A stretch of DNA of 64,000 nt from Haematococcus lacustris (GCA_030144725.1 JASKMD010000017.1:1880231-1944230), one strand, 5' to 3'; positions 37,723 through 50,237 are shown, counted from the first letter of the stretch. Notes: generated from the letters alone by a model not told the origin. A program made the numbers and translations.

Positions 37723-40269
37723 CTATGCGCTGGGGGTGAACTTGGTGGCGTAGGCGAAGGCGTTGTTGGCACCAGGGTTGGCCAGGTGGTCAGTCAGGTT
37801 CTGGATGGGGCCCTTGCCGGTCACAATGGCCTGCACAGCATGCACAGCCGAGGTTGATCATTACAGCAGACACAGATAAGACCTACAGCAGGGTTGGACT
37901 GGTCACAATGGCCTGCATGGCATGAACAGCAGTGCCCAGCTGATCAGATGATCAAGGGTCATCAGCAGTAGAGCGATGTCAACATGGCAGGGCTGTAATA
38001 GGGTAGCAGCAGGGCAGCTCGGGCAGCAGAGGGGCAGGTAAGGGTTCAGATCTGTGCTGGGTGGTGATCAGCATGGAGCCATGGAGACATGACAGGAGGC
38101 CAATCCTGGTACCACCATGACTCACCTGGACGAAGAAGCCAAAGCACGAGAACATGGCCAGCCGCCCGTTCTTGATCTCCTGCAGCAGAGGCAATGGCAG
38201 CGGTGGCCATGTTGGTTTCAACCTGCTTCAGCTTGCACGCCAACGAAACAGCTGAGGTGAAAATGCTTAGGTGCATCCAACTCCAGACCAAGTGCCACTC
38301 CCATGATGCAGCAGTATCCACGCTGAACCCCCACACACCACTAAACCCCTCATCTGACCAACTGCCACGCTGAACCCCCACACACCACTAAACCCCTCAT
38401 CTGACCAACTGCCACGCTGAACCCCCACACACCACTAAACCCCTCATCTGACCAACTGCCTCAACCTACAACTTCCCATCCTGCTCTGATCCGACCACCT
38501 TTCCCTCCAGCACTAACCCGACTTGCTGCTGCTCCAACCCTTCCTTGCCACCCACTGCCGCGTCCTAGGATTGGGGCTGCAGCCAACACTGCCAAAGACC
38601 GCCCCTTCAGCCATAAGCTCTGCAGCCAATCCTAACTATCACCTTCCTGCACTGGTTGCCACTGGAAGGGGTCTTGCAGCCACCCTGCCAAAGCCAAGCA
38701 GCTACGTCCCTCTCAGCCATCAGCTCTGCTCTACATTGAATTGCCACCCCTGGCCCTGTAGCCCAGGCCTAGGCCAGCACCTCACCTTGACCTTCAGCTC
38801 AGCGAAGGTGTCAGGGTCATCAGCCAGGCCCAGGGGGTCAAAGGCACCGCCAGGGTGCAGGGGGTCCAGGCCCTCGCCTGCGTAGGCAACATCATCAGCA
38901 AGCCTCTATATGCAGAGTGATGTGCACACTGGTGACCTTGGCAGCGCCATCATGCACAGCATGCCAGCAGCCATCCAGGAACACCCACTCACTAACCATC
39001 TGTCAGCTGGTAGCCACTTTACTAGAGTGATGTCACATTGCAAACATGAGCTGTGCTGCGGGAAGCAAGAGACAAGCTGGAAGCTGTTGTAAGCGCTGGC
39101 CCTGCCGTTCAAGGCTGAGACCCCTCACTGGAGCTGCTCCTGCTCACTATCAAAATTGCTGCTGGAAAGGCTGGCTGCTGCATGCTGGCAAGATCTGTAC
39201 GTAGGCCGGCAGAGGGCCACAGGCAGGTGAGCAGAGTAAGGCTGGAAGGTGAGCAGTAGGCGGGTTAGGCACGCCTGGTTATAGGCCAGCTTACCCAGGG
39301 GCCCGCCATTGACTCGGTAGCCCTCAGCCAGGCCCATGAGGATGACCTGCACACCACAGGGAACCAGCCGAAGGATCATGTGATGGACAGTTGAAACCAG
39401 CAGCAGCCATGATTGCTTGGAACAAAAGAGAGGCAGGCGAGAGGGGGCTACATGCAGTGCAGGCCACACCCCTACCAACTGGCACATGATAGCTGATGTG
39501 TCATCAGGGAACATGCTGCTTACCTGGACGGCCAGGGTGGCAATGATGCTCTGGGCGTGGACCAGGTTCTCGTTGCCTGCGCACCGCATCGGGCAAACAG
39601 CTGACCGCCAAATGTCGACTCCACCCATTGGCGGGCGACGAGTCGCGGACCGGCATATCTGGGTTGGCTGCAGCGCACGCACCGAGGTAGTTCAGGCCGC
39701 CCTCCTTGAAGATCTCGGCGCCAGCCTTGAACCACACGCCCTCCAGGGGCACGCCATTGGCAGCCAGGATCTCGGGCGTGACAATGCCCAGGGCACCCAG
39801 CAGCGCCCAGCGGGCGTGGATCACCTCGATGGTGCGGTAGCGGCGGAAGGTCTCCTGTGCGTATCAACTCGCGTCACAGGGATGGGCAATCTAGCCCTAA
39901 TCTGGTACCTGTCCCCAAAATCAGTGCTGCCTGCTTGCACTCACGGGGTCGGCGGACAGGCCAGCTGTGTCCCAGCCATAGTCACCGGCGAACTCGCCGC
40001 TCAGATACGAGGGGGGCTCGCCTGCATTGATCATTCGGTACACCGCCTGAGGTACGCGTCATAGCCGTACGTAGCGTCGACACCTGGCTCCGCCATCAAC
40101 ACTCCGCACCAGTGAAGGGGCCCAGGAAGAGTGGGCGCTCTGGGCCGTACCAGATGCTGTCACTGCTCTTCAGAGGGGCCTTGGTGCGGCGGGCCTGCAC
40201 TGATACCTGGCGCCGGGACACACCAGCGCGCACGGCAGAGCGGGTGGCGGACTTCAGGATGGTGGCCAT
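37723..40269 (-). CDS. LHCBM: Major LHCII chlorophyll a/b-binding protein
   Basis: Eight exons (40269-40110, 40021-39945, 39854-39683, 39576-39524, 39346-39295, 38877-38786, 38179-38126, 37830-37723) give 768 bp, or 255 residues plus stop, the normal length of the family. The protein binds chlorophyll a/b and xanthophylls and collects light for photosystem II in the thylakoid. Residues 1-30 form a plastid transit peptide rich in Ser, Arg and Ala. WYGPERP is the trimerisation-type motif. Helix B has the chlorophyll-ligand signature [14 protein letters not shown], and helix A has [18 protein letters not shown]. The C-terminus is [14 protein letters not shown]. All splice sites are GT-AG and keep phase. 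The paralogue number cannot be assigned. Regulation by light is expected from the family but is not visible here. Confidence 0.97.
38318..38458. repeat. 47-bp minisatellite, three copies, in an LHCII intron
   Basis: Three head-to-tail copies starting CCACGCTGAACCCCCACACA at 38318, 38365 and 38412, identical to the eye, in the intron between exons 38877-38786 and 38179-38126. Confidence 0.9.
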
Positions 40270-40785
40270 TTTTGCTGTTGTCTGCTTCGATGCTGCAGTG
40301 TGCGCAAATGCGTGCCTTTGCATGCTCGTCAAGATCCTCACTCGCTCACTCATTACAATTTGCCGATCTTCCACAATTCCTACTCTCACATCTCCCACAC
40401 TGACCTTCACGCTCACCCAATTACCCCGCACTGAACAGACCACTCCTGCTTCCATAGCCAATCCCACAAGAATCATCCCAAGCCATGACGGATTAATGGA
40501 CATTGTGGGATCTATCAACCGTAGCTTTATCGCGTTAGTATCAGCCTCCATAGCTGATAGGTAGTGCAAGTACCAAAGATGCTCATGTTTATCACAACGA
40601 CAAGCAGTGATCAGTCTGTATCTCAGATAACTCAAGTGAAACTCTTGACACATTCCTCACTTTCCAAGTCTCTTGCTTGCTTTCAAGTGACAGCCTTTCG
40701 CTCGAGCCTGCTTGATCATTTGACGACAGCGTGACGAAGGCAGCGACACGGTTCAAACGCGGCGGGACGCGGCGGACAAAATCCC
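40270..40785. other. Intergenic region holding the LHCII promoter
   Basis: About 516 bp between the LHCII start codon and the stop codon of the upstream minus-strand gene. No convincing TATA box or known light-response element was recognised. It is less GC-rich than the flanking genes. Confidence 0.5.
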
Positions 40786-42234
40786 TTACAACCCCAGTGC
40801 CAATACCATCGTTTTTGCACCAGCCCTTTGTCCCTCATTGGGCAAGCACGCGGTGAGCCCAGACGCCTCCTCCAGCCTCATCCCCACAAGCCGCAGCGAG
40901 CGCAATGTAGGGGGAAGCCAGCTCAGTCTAAAGCAGGGAACGGACCTAGGTGTCATGGCGGTGTGGCTTTCGAAGCCAAGCGGCGGTCCACGCGGGTCCT
41001 CACCGCGCAACTCAAATGCGAGTCGTCGGAGCTGGTGCAGGTTTGCAAGGCCCACCAGCTTCAGCCGGTGAGCAGGACGCACTATACACTTGACGACAAG
41101 AGAAAGGAGACAGGGCAGGACGCCAGGAGTGAGGAGTGAAGGGACCGGGCCCCAAGAAAGTGAGTCCGCGAGGCCGGGACACGCTTGGACGCCGCTCTCA
41201 CCTGCAGCCATTGTCAAGTTACATACCAGCGTTGTCGTCTGCACCCCACCAGTAGTGCCTTGCAGCAGTTTAGGTGGTAGGCACCCATGCAATACGTGCA
41301 ATGTGTTCACATGAATATCACCTGCTTGCTGGGCTGATGAGCGAGATGCTGTCCTTACCACATTGCCATGTAAAGCCTTCCCACAGCTAAGCGTCCCAAG
41401 CCCACCTGCCTCACCCAACCACTCCTCCAGCACAAGTGCTTCCAGGCGCTTCAGGCATGCTGGCGCCACCCGCACTGCCTCCAACCAGCTGGCCACTTGT
41501 GGACCCGCCAGGTGCAGGTGCGTCACTGCCGGCAGCCGTGCCATGCTCATTACCAAGTGCTGTGGTGTGATAGCATAGCCCCCATACACTGTCAAGGCCA
41601 ATAGGTGGGCAGCAGACTGGGCAGCAGGGCCAGTCGGGGCCACCAGCCAGGCCACATCTTCAGCCGTGAACAACGTGACGTGGCAAAGGGCTAAGGCTGG
41701 AGCCTGCCCTGCAGCGCACCCACTGGAGGAAGAGGTGTTGGCGGGCATGTCATGCTCACATTGTGCAGTCTCACACCTCTGGAGCACTGTAAAAACTGGC
41801 CCACACCCCCAGCTGCTTGCACTGAGTAGCGGGTGACCATGACAGGGCGCTGATTGGCCAGGCCTGGGGTGGCTGTACCCTGAGCCCTCACTCTCATGAT
41901 GGAGTGTGGCAGGTGTGACCTTTGAATCCCACCACTTTTCAGCGGGGCTCCAGGCCTTGAGCTGCAGGCTTTGCAGCTGTAGCGCCCTGCATGCCCCCAC
42001 AGGGCACTGAGTCGAGACCCATAGGGCATGCTGCAGCTGTCGGGCATGACCAGGGCTGCAGGTCAGCAGAACACGATGCTGCAGCACTGGGAGCTGTGCA
42101 AGCAGCTGGCCAAGGTTCTGCACCAGGTCTTGAGCTGGCTGCTCGCCTTGTATCGCTTTGGGAGATGCTAGAGTGTCTGTGCTGAGGCTGCTGCTGCTGC
42201 TTGCACCGTGCAAGCAGGACGCACGCTGGCTCGT

Positions 42235-42265
<31 letters not shown>

Positions 42266-44030
42266 TGATTGCAGCAAGGGTCCCTCTGCTGGCTGCTGCT
42301 GTTGGTGCAGGTGCCCCATGCGTCATTGCACGCTGCACCTAATGCTGAGTGCAGCCCTTCCACCTCATCCTGCAAGGCGAATGATGGAGCTGAGCTGGCC
42401 TGTTGGGATTGCCTGCCTTGCAGGCTACTGCATGGCAGGGTGATGGTGAGGTGTGACAGGCCAGTGAAGTGTGACCGCATGGTGTGAGGCCAGGTGTGAC
42501 CCAGGATAACCACCCCATACAAGTGTAACTCCTTGAGTTGAGGAGGCAACTGTAATAGGTCACACTCCGCCATGGTACAACAGGTTGAGGCAGCTGTTTC
42601 CCATTGGCCCTCAATTGTCCCAACAGCCCCATGTTGCTGGTGTGGTGAGAGGCAAGCTAGGAAGCTGCCAGGCAGCTGGGATGAGGGCAAGGGGGAGGCT
42701 GTGGGTGCAGTGCTCGAGCCCTGTGGGCAGCCAGCAGGACGACAGCAGTCTTCTCCCAGCCCTCTTTGGCTGCTCCTCCACACGCCCACTCTCAGCTCCC
42801 TGAGCAGAGGGAAGGCACGGTGAAGGGCAGGCCATGGGAGGAGTGGGGCAGCTGGGGTGGATTGATAGGGGGGCAGCTGCAGCTCCAGCTGGCGCACACC
42901 CCGGCCAGCGCCTGGGTTCAAGTCCAAGCGGGGGCTGTCAGCAGCATGGCAGGGTGACCCCGGTCCTGTGAGCAACAGGGTGGGTAGCTGGTGGGGATTG
43001 CGCAGGCAGGCAACTGACAGTGGGCATGAGGCTAGCTGGATAGATGGCAGGGGAAGAAGGCAGGGGAGGGGCAGCAGGTAGGCAGAAGCTGACGATGACA
43101 GCGACTGAAACCCAGCCGATAAGTGTCTAGTTATATCACAAACTGGGTTCCGTCACAAAATGCTTCACAGGCCGAAGCACTGCAGCTCAGCACAGACGAG
43201 GGGACAGGTTGCAAGGGCTCAGCAGGTAGGCAGCCAGGCTGGTGGTTCCATTGTGTGAATGGCAGGCGTGCGGGCAGCTGGGACGGTGAGAGGCCCCATC
43301 CTGGAAGAAGTAGCTGGGCTGGGTGCTGGCTCAGCCGTCCAGGGCTCATAGAGGACAGTGAGACAGAGAGACAGTGAGACAGTGAGACAGTGAGACAGTG
43401 AGACAGTGAGACAGTGGCGCAGTGAACCCTGTGGGCAGTGGTGGGGTTGCTGGGTGGTGGGTGGTCCAGCGCAGCAGCAGGGGGCCCTAGGAGGTATGGG
43501 CTAGGCCTGAGGTGGCGAGAGTCCAGCGGATGGGGTTCACCTGAGTCGGGCGAGGAGTGCTGGCAGACTGGGCACGAGGCCGATTGCGCTTGTGAAGTAC
43601 AGGAAAGGTGGTGGCACAACTGGTGCAATGCATCTGCATGCATACGTGGTGCATACATCACATCTCCTGCACACTTTGTTCTCACGCATGTTGACAGGCT
43701 CAGAAGCCACTATGGACATTGAAAGCTTACTAGAGGAACCATGTATTCATATCCTGGGGAACAGCTACACTTACCAGAGGTTTGGCTCTCAACGACGACT
43801 ACCAGCCGGGCAGGCAAGGTGTGAGAGGAGGCGGTCAGCCATAACCACGCATCACCGCTGTCTTCACCAAATGCAACCCGCAAACCCCCATCAGCGCGCC
43901 ACGCTGGTATGATGCGCGACCATGCTCGGCACGTGAGCCTGCAGGCATGCAGAGAGCCCAAACGGGCGTGCCGCAAGGCTAGCTGTAGAGCCAAGGCATG
44001 AGCTCCGCCACAGCAGGAGTCAGAGTTCAT
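40786..44030 (-). CDS. F-box-like, leucine-rich-repeat protein
   Basis: A short N-terminal exon (44030-43775, start ATG of MNSDSCC) has an F-box-like helix pair (HARLGSLHACRLTCRAWSRI). The main exon opens at 43104 after TTTCAG and is open for 773 codons to the TAA at 40786. It carries irregular leucine-rich segments (LLPLPSIQLASCPLSVACL, FPLLRELRVGVW, LPAVTHLHLAGPQVASWLEAV, LPPTLRSLRLVGMRLEEASG) separated by low-complexity Ser/Gln insertions. Such F-box/LRR proteins usually select substrates for SCF ubiquitin ligases. The exon-1 and main-exon phases do not match directly, so at least one small exon between 43774 and 43105 is missing from this model. Function beyond the fold class is unknown. 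Confidence 0.6.
43364..43416. repeat. (CAGTGAGA)n 8-bp array
   Basis: About six units in the presumed intron of the F-box/LRR gene. Confidence 0.85.
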
Positions 44031-44184
44031 GGAACCGGGTTTCCAAAACTGTACACTGGTCAACTGGTTCCAGAGTCCTCCAAGTTTTAATCCCTACAGC
44101 CCTCATGCAACACCAAAATAAGCATGAGTTGTAATCAAACACAGGCTGCGAGATCGCTGTTGTAAAGGCTACTGATAGTGTGCC

Positions 44185-44310
44185 TACTGCCCACTTCAGC
44201 TCAGCCTTCTGGTGTGTGTGCCTCCAGGTCTACTACTAGCAAGAGCTCTACCCTACTCTATAGCTCTTACTCACACACATCCCCTTTGTGAGGGGTTTGG
44301 TATCTTGTTT
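44185..44310. repeat. Dispersed repeat matching the flanks of the hAT-like element
   Basis: TTCAGCTCAGCCTTCTGGTG and CTATAGCTC...CACACA...TGTGAGGGG match, with divergence, the left flank (34360-34422) and right flank (37302-37355) of the 2.9-kb transposon, but here they are continuous through a single CTATAG. The right part can form a stem (CACACATCCCC with TTTGTGAGGGG nearby). It sits directly 3' of the Fanzor-like remnant. Confidence 0.6.
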
Positions 44311-44335
44311 TCTTGGGGTGTATTGCTGTAGCTGG

Positions 44336-44963
44336 CTATCGCCGCCACTTGCGCCGCCACTTGCGCAACAAGGCCTTGTCACGCACGTACACACACTCCT
44401 GGCCTAGACTGCCTGGCTTTGGCATGGCTGGGCGGCCTGCCCAGTAGCACAGCTCCGTAGGACGTGGGCCTGGGCCGACTGCACAGCGGCGGATGTTCAG
44501 CGCGGCTGACACGTCCCGGTCATAGAACCTGCACATGTATGGGTGTGAGCGATGCATGAAGTCAACCCATGTCATGTGGGATATGTTGCAGACATGCACA
44601 TGTGCAGTGCCAGGCCAGTGCTTACCTGATGTTGTTGCTTGTTGAGCACATCAGGCCCCGGACTTGGGAACGCTTTGCTTCGCTGTACACTGGCCGTAGC
44701 CACCTGCATGGGCACATGGGGCAATGCATACTTGTAAGATTTTTCCTTACCTTTCCAACCTTGACCCTACCCAGCCACCTTGACTCCACCACCTCCAAGC
44801 ACTACCAACCCTCACCTCCACCCTGTCCTCTCATCCCTCTCACCTGAAGGACTCTGGCGGCTGCCCAGGGAGGGCCTCACTGGGGTGGCTGTAGGCTGAG
44901 CTGACCCGGCTGGTGCGGAACTCATCTACCATCACCACACGCCCTGCCCCGAACTGCCTCACC
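44336..44963 (-). pseudogene. Fanzor/TnpB-like nuclease, 5'-truncated remnant
   Basis: Three exons join in frame: about 44963-44844, 44703-44626 and 44528-44336. Motifs in order are VVMVDEFRTSRVSSAYSHP, SQVRGLMCST, and FYDRDVSAALNIRRC, ending in a basic RKWRRKWRR tail. RDxxAAxNI is the last RuvC motif of TnpB, Fanzor and OrfB proteins, and TSxxxx the position of the usual TSxxCxxC zinc ribbon; here the cysteines are replaced (RVSSA). Known: Fanzors are eukaryotic relatives of TnpB that use a guide RNA to cut DNA. No upstream RuvC-I region is found before 44963; a short tandem duplication of GTGAGGCAGTTCG lies at the 5' edge. Probably a dead relic. Confidence 0.65.
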
Positions 44964-45155
44964 GAACTGCCTCACAGAAAGAACTTTTCCCTACTTCGCT
45001 GCAATTGTCTTGGGGTTACCACGGTGCTACTTCGTGCCTAAGTGCGCTTCAGAGTTGTGCCAACAAGCAGTGAGAGAGCCACCTCGAACAGCCGTGGAAG
45101 CAGTAGGCGCATAACGACATCACGACTTGAACATGCGTCGCCAGCTCACGAGCAC

Positions 45156-48100
45156 CTAGTCACTGTCGTAGCTTGTTGAATAAGCTGCCCCGGCACGTTT
45201 CAGCGACTCGGTCAGTTCGCTGACGTCGCTGCTCTCGAAACCCCAGCCGTCTAGCAAAGCTTTGCCCGAGGGTGCGCTACTTGCTGCCCGCCATTGCTTC
45301 ACCACCGCTTGCGTCCATCCCTCAAAAGCAGACGTTGCCAAGAGCTTTGTAAGGACCGGGACACTGTGCACGTCTCCCGCTAGGCGTTCGCCAATGCCCG
45401 GCTGCAGCGACACGTCCCCGTGAAGCCCCACCGCGCCTGAAAAGATATGTGGGAAAGGTAAGGGCACAAGGAGTGGCAGCGGGCTGACGACACGATGCTG
45501 CACTGCGCAACGCCTGGGTGCGGCGAGGAGTAAGGCGTTCAGGCTCAGTAGTGCTTGCTCGGTGGTGACAGGGCCGACGCCGCAGCGCGGTCCTGCAAGC
45601 AACGACGACAGCATCGCGCCGAGCTCACACGCCACCCACACTTGCATTGCTGGCACCAGTCCGCGGCCTGACCTCGGAAGACGACGCATTCGGCGAGGCA
45701 GTCTGCAGCGCTCAAGTCCTTGATCCCAGGCGTCAGGCTTGCCAGGGCGGGTTCGGTGGTGTTCCTCAGCACGGCACACGCAGCAGCGGGGCTGCCCGGT
45801 GCCACCTCCACCCCGGCCATATGTGGATGTTGCAGACGCAGGTCTTGCCCTGCCATTAACTGCAGCTTGCATCAGGGAACGCAGGGCAAATTGTGGGCCT
45901 TGCTGGTCATGACAGCAACGTAGCTTATGACAGCAACGTGCACGCATGCAATACCATAGATTCCGAACAGCTGCCTCATCCATGCCAGGCTCCTTCTGAA
46001 GATGGACAACGGAAGCTGGACCACGGAAAGCAAAGCAAGCACTGACCTGTTGCGTGTCGTCGGGCAGGTGAGGTGCTGGGAGGCTGGTGCTCATCGCCAC
46101 TAGCGGCTGCTCCTGCTGGCGTCCCGTCAGCAGTTTTGCGAGGGAGTGCATGTTGCAGCCGCCCACCGCCGTGCCACACGGCGAGGCTGCCCCTTGCATG
46201 AGTCTGACCGGCAACAGCGCCGAATCGACAGCCGCTGCCAGCACGGCCGCGGTTTCAAAGGCGGAGGAGGAGGTATAGCGAAGGTGTGACAGCCCCGAGT
46301 TGCGCAAGGGGGCAGGGGTAGAGAGCGGGATGTACAGCGAGACTACTTCACTGAGGTCGGCGAGCGCTAAGGCAGCATTCAGCGCGGCACGTTCGCGGTG
46401 TACCCCGGTACCTACCCCCGGCATCACACTTTCAGTTTGCGAGCGGAGCGAGAATAGGGCAACTGGGCGGCTAGATCCATACTCCTGTCGCACCTGCGAT
46501 CAGCACACTGAGGCGGGCGTCGATGCCGTGTGATGCGGTAACAGCACGTCGGAGAGTTGTCTACTTAGGCAAGGTCTTCAGGATTTTGAACGGCTGTCTG
46601 CTGAGCTCGAGATTTTTGTAATGTACCTCCCCTGTGGCCATAAGGGTGACTGGCCTAGGCATGTGCCTCATCCACAGCCTGCGTCCTCCCTGCAACACCT
46701 AGCCTGCCATACAATGCCAGCAGCTGGCATCTATGCCGCTACCCACCCCATCCACCCACCAGCCCCAACCCAGCTCAGCCTTCCCTGCCCCGCTCCATCC
46801 CACATTCCCCGGCCTGCCCTGCCTTGTCCCCGTACCTCTTGGAGCAAGGAGGCCGCCACGCCGCCAAAGCCTGACTGGTCATCCACCAACACCTGGAAGC
46901 CTGCAGCCAGACATTGGGAAAGCTGGCTGAGAAGCTGGCCCCAGGGTTGAAGGCCCACTTCACTAGAGCCTGGAACCCACATCAAACCCTATCTTGGCAG
47001 CACCACCACCACCACTTCACATGGCCACACGCTGCAGCTGGGCCAGAAACTTGGGCCAAACTTTGATCCAACCCCTACGTTCTTGGACCCCCAGCCCTGG
47101 ACCCCGCCCTGACCATGACCACGGCCCTCACCCCACCCCTTGGCCCCTGGCCCCCCCTGGCCCCCTGGCCCCCTGGCCCCCTGGCCCCAGGCCCAGGCCC
47201 CCCTGGCCCCAGCCCCTCCAGCCCCGCCCAGGCAGCCTCACCCTGCAATGCATCACAGCGCTCAGCCAGCAGCCGCACCCGCTCCCCCAGCTCCTCCAGC
47301 ACCTCCCCACCCGGGGCAGCTGCCGCTCGGCCCTGGCCATAGCCGGAGAAGTCTGACACCCCGTGCCTTGTGCCCGGCAGGCAGAGCACGGAGCGCGGGT
47401 GCAGCTGGGCCTGGCAGGGCGGGGCCAAAGGCAGGCAGGCAAGGCTGGCAGGCAGGCAAGGCTGGCAGGCAGGCAAGGTGTCATGAGTGTTGCGTTTCTA
47501 AGGAAGGCAACAGGTTTCTAAGGAAGGCAACAGGAAGGCAACAGGGCCAAAGCGCAGCTAGCTCACTAGGCCCGGACAGGTCGTATCGTATCATCACATT
47601 GCTTGCTCATTTCAAGCCAAAAAGTCACGATCCGAGAACACGAGGAATACGACCGCATTTTGACCGTATTAGGTAACACTGGCGGGGCCAAAGGCTGGCA
47701 GGCAAGGCTGGCAGGCAGGCAGGAGCAAGGCTGGCAGGCAGCAGCAAGGCTGGCAGGCAGGCGGTAGCGGCAGGCAGGCAGGCAGGCGGGCCGTCATTGC
47801 ACGACTGACTTCAGCTCACCCTACATCACACTTCACCAAAGCATCTCACCACCAGAGCACCTCATCACACTGGCCTGTGCGCTGGTGTAGCAGATGGTCG
47901 GGCAGCCATATGCGCCCATCAGTAGCACAAGGAGGTCAGCGCAGCAGTTTCTGTTCACAGGGGGTGTTATGCGTAATTTAAGGAAGGCAAGAGGTTGTGG
48001 CCCTCCCTTGCCTCCCTCCTTCCCTCCCTCCCTCCTTCCCTCCCTCCCACCTTCCCTCCCTCCCTCCCTCCTTCCCTCCCTCCCTGCCCACCTTGAGGAA

Positions 48101-50237
48101 GTCAGTCCAGTAGCGCACCCCCTCCACAGTGGACACAGCAGCAGGCCCAAGATGGGGCTGGGACCTGGGGCCGCTCAGCAGAGCAGCGGCGGCGGCTAGG
48201 CGAGCTGACCTCTCAGCAGCCTCCGCCTCTGCAGCACAGCCAGGGTGCTGGGTGACCCTCACACCACACATAGCTCCCTATGGAGACTAGCCTCTGTCAG
48301 TCATCCCTGGCCCACCCTCACACCTCACCCTCACACCTCACCCTCACACCTCACCCTCACACCTCACCCTCACACCTCACCCTCACCCACCTAGCTCCCA
48401 ATAGAGACTAGCCACTGTCAGTCATTCATCAGCAGCAGCATTACAAGGCGTTTGCCAAGCATGGCCTTGCTGCAGACTCAGTGCCAGCAGCAGCAGCAGC
48501 AGCAGCAGCCTGTCAGTGCCTCCATTGACACCACCACCCTCATGACAGCAACCTGGCAGCTTCACCACCACCACCGCTGCTGTTGGGCATCGCTACCCCT
48601 TGACCCCTGCCCCCTGCCCCCGCCCCTGCTCACGCTGGCCAGAGCATCTTTTTGATCACTGACGCCCCTGTTCAAGTACGACAGGGCGGTGAGGAGAGCC
48701 TCCCCACCCTCTGCCCCCTGTCAGCAGCCACCCTCCCATCATGCAAGTACCCCTGCTCCTGACGCGCTACCAAACGCCTCCTGCCCCCTGCCCCTGGTGT
48801 AGCCCCTGCCCTGCCCTCCTCCACAAGACCATGTCTTCGGCACACCTGCTTCTGCACCCCAGCCGCCCGCGCCCGCACCCGTCCCCTGCCCCTCCGCCTC
48901 GCCCTCCTCCTCCAGCTCAGCCACGAACTGGCTCTTGGCCACCGGGGCCTCCCGGTGCACCTCAAGCCGCCCCCCCCAGCTGCTGACTGCCCTCCCCCCT
49001 GGCTGCCACCCCGCCACCCCACCAGCAGGGGCGATGCTGGGCTCACCGCCAATGCGCACGCCTGCACAGCAGCAGGAGTTGGGGGGGCAGAGTGGACGCA
49101 GACTCTGCTGCCCCTGACAACATCCACAGCAGCAGCAGCAGCAGCAGTGCTGGACATCCGTGTGGGTATTAAACTGGCCTGCCATAACACAATGCGCCGC
49201 CCAGCAGGGAAAAGAGAAAGGAAAAGAAAAGTGACGGTAGTTGCCTGGTAAGGTTGACGCTGTAGCTGGAGCCTAAGTGTGATGGCGCTGGTACAGGCTG
49301 GGGTGGAGGAGGTGGAGGTTCAGCTAGGTTATGCTTTCAAGCAATGCCAGGATTTGGCCTTCATGACCGGGCATGCCAGGACATTCATGCTGGTCATTCA
49401 TGCCAGGGCCAGGGCTGCAGGGCTCCAGTCTATGCCATGCAGCCAGCCTGGCCCCCACCCCTCCCCTCCCCTCCTGCCGTCAGTGCCGTCACTCTTCCTG
49501 GCACACAGTGTGACGTGTGGCCCATGTGGTGTGACCTGGCTCACCCCCTAGAGCCCCCCCCAGGTCCACGATTAGTGCACGGGGCTGGTAGGTTGGCCGT
49601 CCCTGCAGCAGCAGCAGCAGCAGCAGCAGCGGGCAGAGGCAGGGCAGCAGATCAGCAGCAGCAGGGGGTGGAGGTGGTTGGCACATATGGCCATGGACCT
49701 CTGCTTGGACCTCATACACTTGGCAGGGCTCACACCTGGCTGCTGCTGCCACTGACACTCTGCCCAATGCACCCACTGCTGCCGCTTCAGCTCTGGCAGC
49801 CTGGGTCAGCCATTCAACCCATCACCTGCTTGTCCTCCCCTGCCATGTACAGCATGTCGGTGTCCATGCATGACGTGTAGGGCTGCCACGCCGCCTGTTC
49901 ACTGTACCCCAGCACCTCATCCTGGTAGGAAGCAGCAGCAGCAGTGGTGGCAGCGACTGCACCAGCAGCAGCAGTGGTGGCAGTGCCAGGCGACTCGCTT
50001 GCATCAATTTGTCCTGCTCTGTCAGGTCTTGCTCAGAGCAAAACCCTCGTGCAGCTCTATCCACATCAAGCATACCCGACCTGCTCAGTATGCTGTGAGT
50101 GCTGAGAGTTGAGGGTAGCGGTAAGAGGTGTTATACTATTGGACCTGTCCCTGCCGCACCTGCAGATTCCAAAAGTGCGCTCCCACATAGTTTGCGTAGT
50201 TACCAAGCTGCAGCGTTACAAGCTCCTGACTGGGCAT
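45156..50237 (-). CDS. Misato/DML1 tubulin-like protein
   Basis: Exons 50237-50160, 49921-49826, 49602-49545, 48979-48846, 48228-48092, 47410-47242, 46900-46836, 46493-46047, 45859-45673 and 45592-45156. The start ATG gives MPSQELVTLQLGNYANYVGA then HFWNLQ, the diagnostic Misato N-terminus. Later motifs are RPTYQPRALIVDLGGALGG, VRYWTDFLK, HPRSVLCLPG, RCDALQGFQVLVDDQSGFGG, and AAAVDSALLPVRL. The C-terminus ends SELTESLKRAGAAY...YDSD. Misato/DML1 proteins have a degenerate tubulin/FtsZ-type fold and act in mitochondrial morphology and partitioning. All junctions keep phase except between 49545 and 48979, where a small exon of length 3n+1 must be missing. It lies 189 bp downstream of the RsmE stop on the same strand. 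Confidence 0.88.

Noticed and set aside
47850..47960. Possible Misato exon with CCADLLVLLMGAYGCPTICY
   Set aside because: Exons 48228-48092 and 47410-47242 join in phase and in family order (YWTDFLK then HPRSVL), so this is intronic.
48000..48090. CCTCCCTT pyrimidine run as a regulatory element
   Set aside because: Simple repeat in a Misato intron, without any further signal.
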